Positions 57,546-64,000 of a stretch of 64,000 nt of DNA are shown here, piece after piece. Numbering within the stretch: position 1 is the first letter of the stretch; each line of letters opens with the position of its first letter. Under the pieces are notes generated by a model. The model had not been told where the DNA came from. It did no database searches and saw only the letters and a program-made list of their open reading frames with translations. Both the position numbers and the translations under genes were made by a program. This DNA is from Hyparrhenia diplandra (lineage: Eukaryota > Streptophyta > Magnoliopsida > Poales > Poaceae). The stretch lies in the NCBI GenBank assembly GCA_015847255.1, contig JADLZK010010869.1, positions 62,001 to 126,000 of the forward strand, in the 5' to 3' direction.

Positions 57546-58601
57546 TACACACCCCGCGCAGCGGTGGATGGCTGCAGCACGGTCGACAACGTGAGAGGAA
57601 GGAGAGGCAGTGGCGGAACTGGGGAGGGGCTGGCGGGGGCCATGGCCACCCCTAACATGCATGCATACATTACATATATATGTATATATCGACATACTTA
57701 TGCATGTAGAGTACTAGATTCCTCTCTTGCTTGCTTGCTCGTGGCGTGTACTGGCCAAAGCAGCAGCTAGCAGGAGCGGCAGAAAGATTTCAATGATGAA
57801 GCAGCGCACGGACAATGAAAATTTTATGATAATTACAAAATTCTCAAATCGGCGAATATTTAGTTGGCCCCCTTATATTTTTCGCCAGCGCCGCCAATGA
57901 GGAGAGGAGGCCATTAATTACGCGATACACATGCTCACTACTCCGTGCATGTCATCCGAGATTCCCATAGCATTCTCATGTGACAAGGGAGCACAACTTC
58001 ATAATGTTAGTGTGCTCAACACAGCAAGTATGAGGAAGTCACGTAGGAGTACTCCTCTTGCTCAGTTTTTTCCCGACGCTGACTCCTCTTGACTCAGTTA
58101 TAGGAACAACTAAGATATTGGCCCATGCAAACCATGGCCTCAGATCACTTATTCTAACAGCATTAATCTCAAATGGGTAAATCTCAAAATTAGAAAGTTA
58201 CAAGTCTCATCGAAATATGTTTTTCACATAAAAATCTTTTTCATCTGATCAGGTCGTATGAGGGAGTTATGATTTTTCTAAGCTAGAGCCTTCAAGCTGA
58301 CATTTGGATCTCATTTGTGAGGTCCATGTAGCATAACGGGACAGATAAATGCCCGTGGGACCACAATGAGACCCGTTATAATTTGTATAGGCAGTCAAAA
58401 ATACATTTTGAAAACTAGACGACTACTTTGAGAGTCATTGTTAAATTGTACTCTTTTATTTTTTAAAAAAAATTGCTCTAATATCCATTCCTCATAAAAA
58501 AACTAATAAGTAAATGTAAATAAGTGACTGACTGATTGCCGGTTAGTGTCGAGTCAGGATCAGGAACCAATTGAGAGTGAATGAATCCAAGAACTGAAGA
58601 C
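57546..58601. other. Intergenic, no gene
   Basis: Includes GGCAGTGGCGGAACTGGGGA at about 57606, a phrase like the GGGGCGGA-type ends elsewhere in the window, possibly one side of a decayed transposon. No coding sequence recognised. Confidence 0.35.
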
Positions 58602-58973
58602 TCATTCACCACGAGCTCCGATGTTGACGAGGATGAGCCCGAGCAGAACCAACATGCCGAAGCAGAGCGCCGGGTCTTCCTCGCCGGAGACCGCCGTGAT
58701 GGCACACGGGCGATGACGAGCCCCACGGCGGCGGCGTTGCGAGTGGGTCAGCGCCGCGAGAGCTCGCGCTCGGCAAAGACCACGGAACGAATGGCGTAGT
58801 GGGGCCATCAGCCACGCGGACGCCGGTGACGACGAGGCTGGCGCCGACGAGGACCCCTAGAAAGCAGAGTAGTAAGCCGAAGCCACCAGCGTCGACGAAG
58901 TGCATGCCAGTGCTGACAGAAATCAGCAGGACGGTAAGGCCGATGGTGATCGCCCTGCTTCCTGGAGTACTCT
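58602..58973 (-). pseudogene. Small membrane protein, copy E
   Basis: The family text is readable from about 58973, but the ATG codon is destroyed (ATAGAGTACTCC where other copies have ATGAGCACTCC). It continues with GFGLLLCFLGVLVGASLVV and VADGP, then a frameshift. The C-terminal part (GEEDPALCFGMLVL and NIGARGE, stop at 58602-58604) is in another frame. No leader exon or TATA box of the B/D/F type is seen upstream. Confidence 0.65.
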
Positions 58974-59460
58974 ATGCCTGCCCGGCTCACGCACGCCCAC
59001 AACGATTCGTTTCGTTCCATGCACTGACATGGGGACCATAGAGGCCCGGCCCGCGTCGTTCGGAGCCAATGTCGTCTGCCGGCATATGCTGCTGTGCCCA
59101 GGACGTCGCGACAACCACCACAGCCCACGAGAGAACACACCTGTTCCGAGTCGCCGTATGCGATGGTTGTCAGTGAGACCAAGCGGCCAAATATACTGGG
59201 AGACAGCGACAGCGACAGCGACGATGAAAGCGAGGAAATTCACCCGTCGGCCCGGCCCGCTTTGCGATCAGGATCATAATGGTCGTCGTGACCCGGGGTG
59301 GGTCCATCCATCACCATCACGCACGCCAATCAACAATGCCCGGCTGCGCGCACGGCGCAACGCACACGTCTAGAAGATCCCAAGTCGGGCCGGGCTCGCC
59401 GACTCGTCGGCGCCGGGCCAGTCGCCATCTTTCCTCCACGTTGGCATCACCTGGCTTCCC
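58974..59460 (+). promoter_or_regulatory. Upstream region of REP2
   Basis: About 59340-59460 is related to the sequence upstream of REP1, including TCCACGTTGGCATCACCTGG and a CGTCTAGA motif. Farther upstream, a run of CGACAG repeats lies at about 59207. Short frames here have no recognised domain. Confidence 0.5.
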
Positions 59461-59468
59461 TATATATA
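59461..59468 (+). promoter_or_regulatory. TATA box of REP2
   Basis: TATATATA about 110 bp before the ATG, directly after the block conserved with REP1. It is followed by a leader (CAATCCATCCAATAAACACT) that REP1 also shares. Confidence 0.6.
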
Positions 59469-59576
59469 CTGCAAGAGCAGGACAAGCAATCCATCCAATA
59501 AACACTACTAGAGCTCAAGCAATCAGAGCCCCAACACTCGCTCGGTCGGGGGTTCACGCATTGCCGGCCGGGGAAC

Positions 59577-60623
59577 ATGGACCACGGAGGCGAGGCGGCG
59601 AGGTCGACGACGGTTGGGTCCACCGACCTCGGCATGGCCGGCGCGGTCCAGGGAGGCGAGGCACATATGACCTCCGGTACCTTCCACGGCCAGGGCGGCG
59701 CTGCTGCCGCTCGCCGCGCCGGCTTCCAACCAACCGTGGTGGCGTACCACAACTCCGCCGAGTACACGCGGCTTGTCCGCGCCGCAGCTGGACACGGCCA
59801 GGTGCCTGCCGCCGTGTTCCACCTTGAACCCGCGCCCGGCGTGGCGTACGCCAACATTATCAGCGCGTCCAGGCGGCAGCTGGGCCCTGCCCTCGATGTG
59901 GTGCTCGCGTCGGCCCAGAGCTCCCTGACGCAGTCGTGCCGGTGGACCACAACCACGGCTACTCTTCCCTGCAGCCTCGCCTTGACGCCGGACGTGGCGT
60001 GGTGCTCGTCGACCAGCTCCACGGCGGCGCCGTCGCGGTGTACAACGGGGACTACATGCTGCTGCCCAGTCCGGGTGCCGGACAGTACAGCGAGGTGCTT
60101 GTAGACCTGCTCCCCGATGGTGCCGGCGCGGTGTACAGCAACTACATGTGGCAGCCCAGCCGAACCGCCGGGCATGGTGAGGTGTTCGTCGGTCTGCTCC
60201 CGGACGGCGCCGGACATCGACATGGCGAGGCGTTTGTCGGCCATCTCCCACGCGGCAGCGGCCAGGTGTACGGAGTCCATGGTTACTTCGCGCTGCAGCC
60301 CCGTAATCTAGGTCCCAGAGACGGCGAGTTGCTTGTCGGCCTCCTTCCTGACGGCGCCGGACATGGCGAGGTGTTTGTCGACCTGCTCCCGGGCGGCGGC
60401 GACGCGGTGCACGACGACTACGGCTTCGATATGGTGTACGGCAACCCTGTCATGACGGCCACAAACTTGCGTCGTCTGCTTTGCGTTCATCGGAATCGGC
60501 GCCTCCTCCGTGGCTATCAATGGGCTCGCCGCCGGTCCAGGCTCGCCGGCTGTTGCATTTCACCTCTTTGTGCTGATTTTGGCCAGCCTGTTTCTGGTTA
60601 TCCTGCATGTGCTTCGTGTGTAG
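59577..60623 (+). pseudogene. REP2: glycine-rich repeat-protein gene copy 2, frameshifted
   Basis: The ATG at 59577 starts MDHGGEAARSTT and is shared with REP1. The first frame runs about 110 codons (AVQGGEAHMTS, RAGFQP, VFHLEP). A probable 2-base insertion near 59912 then shifts it. The continuing frame has six units of about 20-30 residues built like GEVLVDLLPDGAGAVY, some followed by YSNYMWQPS-type segments. After a second shift near 60440, a hydrophobic tail is readable (GASSVAINGLAAG and FHLFVLILASLFLVILHVL), stopping at 60621. A soluble repeat domain with a C-terminal membrane anchor is one possible original design. I do not recognise the family. Confidence 0.55.
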
Positions 60624-60946
60624 CCTTGTTTGATGATAAGTGGACAGTGGACTCAAGCAGCCAAAGATCTGATTACGAACTGCGTTTATATTTGGTGGGG
60701 AATAATCTAGCATGTGTGTTGTGTGTGTTGTGTAGGGGTTCTGTCGGGATCTGGAGTCCTTGCTTGCTCTGCTCTTCGCTTGTTCAGTGTGTCAGCGTCA
60801 GGTTTGCTTGAATTTATCGTGGAAAAATCTACCAGTCAACGAAGAATATAGTCTTTGTATTATGATTCTGTTAAACTTTGGTGTTTGTTCACTTTTTGGT
60901 ACAAGATCGAGTACAAAGCCCATACTGTTCAATGAAGTATCATCCT

Positions 60947-60952
60947 AATAAA
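60947..60952 (+). terminator. Poly(A) signal of REP2
   Basis: AATAAA about 320 bp after the last stop. The surrounding sequence is duplicated at about 14090, where the signal has become AACAAA. Confidence 0.45.
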
Positions 60953-60959
60953 CTTTGTT

Positions 60960-61985
60960 AAACTTCTCTTGAGGTGTAATTGATGTTACTGCTATCTTCT
61001 TCATCTCCTTTATTCCTAATATCATAGTAATTCTCATCTATTTTTAGCTTATTTTGATTTAAAATATATTAACTTTGCTACTGTCGTATACACATTTAAT
61101 CATGTATAATTTTTATCGATTTAAATGACAAATCTATACCCAAATTCTAACTCTGCCAGCTCTGAACGTTTTAGTTACATATTAACAGGGCCTTCCCTAA
61201 TTTACAAACAAAAGCAGGAAACAGAAACAAAAGTGCTGTACTAGGCACCAGTCAAAAATGATGGAAAGGAGCAGACCTGAGCTGAGCCGATGCTTGCAGC
61301 TATTAGTCAAAACTCAAAAGCCCCGAATCAACGCAGACTTTTTCATCTCTTACATTTGTTAACTAACCACTGCCAAATCGACTTATATAGTTATAGCCTT
61401 CTTATGAATTCTTAAACGAAGATGCAATTGGTCAGCACGATAGATTGACAAACACAGGTGCAGTGAAACTGCCATAATCATTATTCTTTAGCAGTCTAAG
61501 GAGCACATATGCAGCGGCCCTGGTCAGTGGTCAATAGTCTCTCCGGTTCAGAGCTCATTGCCAAGATATACTGAACTCTGATAGGCCCTATGATATCTTC
61601 TAATCCATGCTTAGTTGAGTACCATTCCATTGCACAAATCTAGGACATTGGCAATTGCAAATAGATACTAGAAGCATGATTTTATTTGACAAGATGCTAA
61701 TAGACAGACTTACAATGTCACTCAAAAGACAGTATTTCCTCATGCACGACAAGTAGGAACAAAAACACTACAGTAGCACAACATTTTACTCCAACAAAAC
61801 ACACAACAACAACAACAACACGACGTGACGGAGATTACGCAACAAGCACTCGGTAGGCAGATACTACAACAATCAACAATACTAAGTTCAGTTCAATCAG
61901 ACCCAGCCCAATTCAGGAATTAGGCTCGATGACGTGTAGTTGCGGTGCCAGCGGCAGTGAGTGACTGATTGCCAGTCAGTGTCAT
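60960..61985. repeat. Duplicated intergenic block (unit 3)
   Basis: Contains the third version of the flank seen at 14081-14640 and 46660-47195, then sequence like the 3' flanks of copies A-D (ACTCCAACAAAACACACAAC at about 61790). An ACAACA microsatellite lies at 61801-61820. No gene. Confidence 0.65.
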
Positions 61986-62911
61986 CAATTCAGGGACTTC
62001 AGGGTAATGTTGACGAGGGTGAGCCCGAGCAGGAGCAGAGCCAACATGCCAAAGCGAGCACGGGTCTTCCTCGCCGAGACCGCCGTGAAGGCACAGGAAA
62101 CCATGAAGAGCCCCACGGTGGCGATGTTGCGGCGCGACGAACACCGCGACAGCTCGTGCACCTCCGGAAACCACCTGAACTATGGATTGGGCGCAGGACC
62201 GTCGGCCATGCGGACGCCGGGGACTGCGATGAGGCTCGCGCCGGCGAGACCCCATAAAGCGAGGAGTAAGTCGGCCGCCGGAGTGCAAGCCCGCGCCGAC
62301 GAGAACGACGATGAGGCCGATGGTCATCGCCCTGCTTCTTGGAGTGCTCATCGCTTTGACGACATTGCACCGTATTCCTGTGTTAAAGCGACATGGAGGG
62401 AGACAATTTTCTCTTTCAAATTTCGCAATAATCAAGGATGTTAAGGAAGTACAAAATGGGTTAAAGAAGTTCCGGCCGCGACGTCCCGGCAGTCGGGCAC
62501 CGCGTGCCGTGTTCACATGCTAAAACCTTAGCTTGTTTTTTGTTAGAAAATTACCTGTTCATTTCCCCAAATTTGGAGTCATCGAAGGAAAATTGCTAAG
62601 GCGTAGGGGGGAGGAGAATGAACGTTACCGATGTTGGTGGCGGCGAGGACGTGCAGTGCCTCGGCGGCGAGCGAAATGAGAGCGATGCTAGTTGGTGAAT
62701 GGTGATGATTTGGAACTTAGGAGCACCGTTATCTTGTGGTCCGGTGGCTGGTCTGCTCACGGGGCCTTTGGTCACTAGGGCGAGCTTGGAACTTCCCGTC
62801 GGGCTGGGTGCCGTTGACGGAGGCGAGGAAGAACGCGTCACACGAGAGGAGGAAGCGCAGCCGGTGGTTCGAATGAAGAGAGCGAGGCGGGAGACGGAGC
62901 GTTTTATAAGG
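61986..62911 (-). pseudogene. Small membrane protein, copy F, with leader intron
   Basis: The ATG at 62351 reads MSTPRSRAMTIGLIVVLV. A deletion then shifts the frame, and later family blocks (GEEDP; LALLLLGLTLVNI-like text) are in other frames. A long open frame on minus (62516-61920) covers the copy but mixes these. A leader exon (about 62900-62629) and likely intron (62628-62378; donor G|GTAACG, acceptor AACACAG) match copies B and D. A TATA box lies at 62910. Confidence 0.6.
62904..62910 (-). promoter_or_regulatory. TATA box of copy F
   Basis: TATAAAA on minus within GCGCCTTATAAAACGC, just upstream of the leader exon. Confidence 0.5.
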
Positions 62912-62949
62912 CGCGCGTCGGCCTGGGTGGGACCATATTGGCAGTGAGA

Positions 62950-63540
62950 GGTAACGGAAGTTAAAAAACAAGTGAAGGTACGGAATATGGACCATGTCCA
63001 TGTGAGGGTGGACGACCGGGATACTGGCGGTTGCGGCAGTAACGTAAAGCCCGATGCTTCCCGGCAAGATTTGGACCAGGCTTTTCCTCGTGTCCCGTCG
63101 GATCTCTCTGCGCGTCGCAGTTTCGCATCCTGACGAAATCACGCAACGCTCCCGGGATTTCTCCGCGCGCCGCGACGAAAGGGCTCCATGGGATTTCTCT
63201 CCGCCCCGCGACGAAAGGGAGTGCTCCCATGGGATTCTCTGCCGGGGCAACTGACGGCGGATTGGTCCGTAGCCTCGCGGTCGCCTGTCGCGCTTTTCGC
63301 CTCGATGGGCCGCCTGCTGCTAGTACGTCGATCTTATCCGTTGGCAACTTGGCATGCAACGTCGATCATGGAGAGGCGTGGAGTCCGTGAGACTGGACAT
63401 CGGACACGCCTGCTGCTACGTCCGAACCCGAACAAGTCGAGCTCTGGTGTGCGGATGCTCGGCATTTAGCTCCACGTCTTTAGACCGACCAGCTGAAAAT
63501 AGAACATGGCCCAAAAGTTTTTCGCCCACCGTACTACTAA
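62950..63540. other. Intergenic, no gene
   Basis: GC-rich text with two similar phrases (GGGATTTCTCYGCGC and CCCGCGACGAAAGGG, about 63150-63220), a short imperfect direct repeat. No domain in any frame. Confidence 0.35.
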
Positions 63541-63775
63541 GGCCGCTCCAATGGTTACTATTTTTGCTATCTAGATGCGGCGTGACAAGAAAAAAAAGTA
63601 AAGAGAGTAGTCACTAGATACATGCAAATATCTAGACTATTTCACGTATCCCAAGAATATGTGAGAGGAGCATGTGGGTCCAATAATATAAAAAATAGTC
63701 TTTATTGTTGTCTCTCACCTCCACATCAGCCGACTACGTAGCTAGCACTAGCTATAAGCATTGCGGACACCCTAA
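63541..63775. mobile_element. MITE with GGCCGCTCCAATG-type ends
   Basis: Starts GGCCGCTCCAATGGTTA. The right end in reverse complement reads GGGTGTCCGCAATGCTTA, an imperfect inverted repeat. The interior (AGAATATGTGAGAGGAGCATG, CTCTCACCTCCACATCAGC) is typical of short grass MITEs. Superfamily not determined. Confidence 0.55.
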
Positions 63776-63905
63776 AGGTAGTACATACGTACTGCCGGTG
63801 AAATCTAAGGCGGACAGCCGCTACGGTCGTCGCCTTCCACATCATTTCACCTTGGCATCACCTGGCTACTGGTTTCTCTCTCTATATTTGGCACATGGTC
63901 AGAGT

Positions 63906-64000
63906 TTTTTTTTTTTTCGAACATGCACATTGCACGTATTTCATTAAGAAGGAGTAGAGTTAAATACATAAAAATACAAAGCTAGCAGTAGTAATCCACG
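63906..64000 (-). mobile_element. LINE 3' end running off the window
   Basis: On minus the sequence ends TGCACATTGCAC-like text, then GTTCGAAAAAAAA, a poly(A)-type 3' end preceded by CTTAATGAAATACGTGC. This looks like an L1-type LINE tail whose body lies beyond 64000. Confidence 0.4.

Noticed and set aside
58923..59243. Minus frame starting MNFLAFIVAVAVAVSQYIWP as a signal-peptide gene
   Set aside because: The hydrophobic start is a translation of a CGACAG-type simple repeat, the rest has no motif, and no duplicate elsewhere supports it.
59447..60280. 277-codon frame antisense to REP2
   Set aside because: It is the mirror of the REP2 GC-rich repeats, has no promoter on minus, and its protein shows no known features.
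62729..63250. 173-codon minus frame upstream of copy F
   Set aside because: It runs across the copy F TATA box and leader exon and has no conserved counterpart upstream of copies B or D.

Overview
The window looks like nuclear DNA of a grass, most likely a rice (Oryza) or close relative. No bacterial-style gene layout is present. The evidence is several Stowaway MITEs (CTCCCTCCGTCC-type ends with TA target duplications), a T-tailed tRNA-derived SINE, Ty3/gypsy and Ty1/copia LTRs, CACTA, Helitron, MULE and hAT elements, very GC-rich 5' gene ends and plant splice sites. The species was not established by any search.

Layout. 1-7873 is retroelement: an end fragment, then a 5'-truncated, pol-less Ty3/gypsy element on the minus strand with two separate protease reading frames. 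7874-18500 is a degenerate segmental-duplication block. It carries one copy of a repeat-protein gene on plus (REP1, my label) and three copies of a small membrane-protein gene on minus (copies A, B, C, my labels). 18619-31330 is nested transposons: a gypsy LTR with leader, a Helitron end next to a PDR/ABCG-transporter fragment, a CACTA end interrupted by a gypsy element that itself holds a copia-type LTR, and a SINE split by a Stowaway. 32938-35180 is a 5'-truncated LINE. About 36.0-46.6 kb is a chimeric region whose exons come from at least three unrelated host genes in the same orientation: plasma-membrane H+-ATPase, a SERK-type LRR receptor kinase and a phosphoglycerate-mutase-like protein. 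It also holds a solo LTR and an AT-rich tandem array.

46660-62911 returns to the duplicated block. It has membrane-gene copies D, E and F and the second repeat-protein gene (REP2). Copy D is split by a 6-kb CACTA element with a perfect 3-bp target duplication, and that CACTA contains a Helitron. A 1.1-kb foldback MULE with a 9-bp target duplication sits in the same block. The right edge holds a MITE and the 3' end of another LINE.

Function. I found no protein-coding gene that is clearly intact. The two local gene families (REP and the small membrane protein) keep recognisable promoters, a shared 5'-leader intron and some poly(A) signals, but every coding copy has at least one frameshift. Copy A and REP2 are the least damaged. 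The window is best read as a heterochromatic or rapidly rearranging region where a local duplicated cluster is being dismantled by transposons. All family assignments come from reading the sequence; no database search was run.
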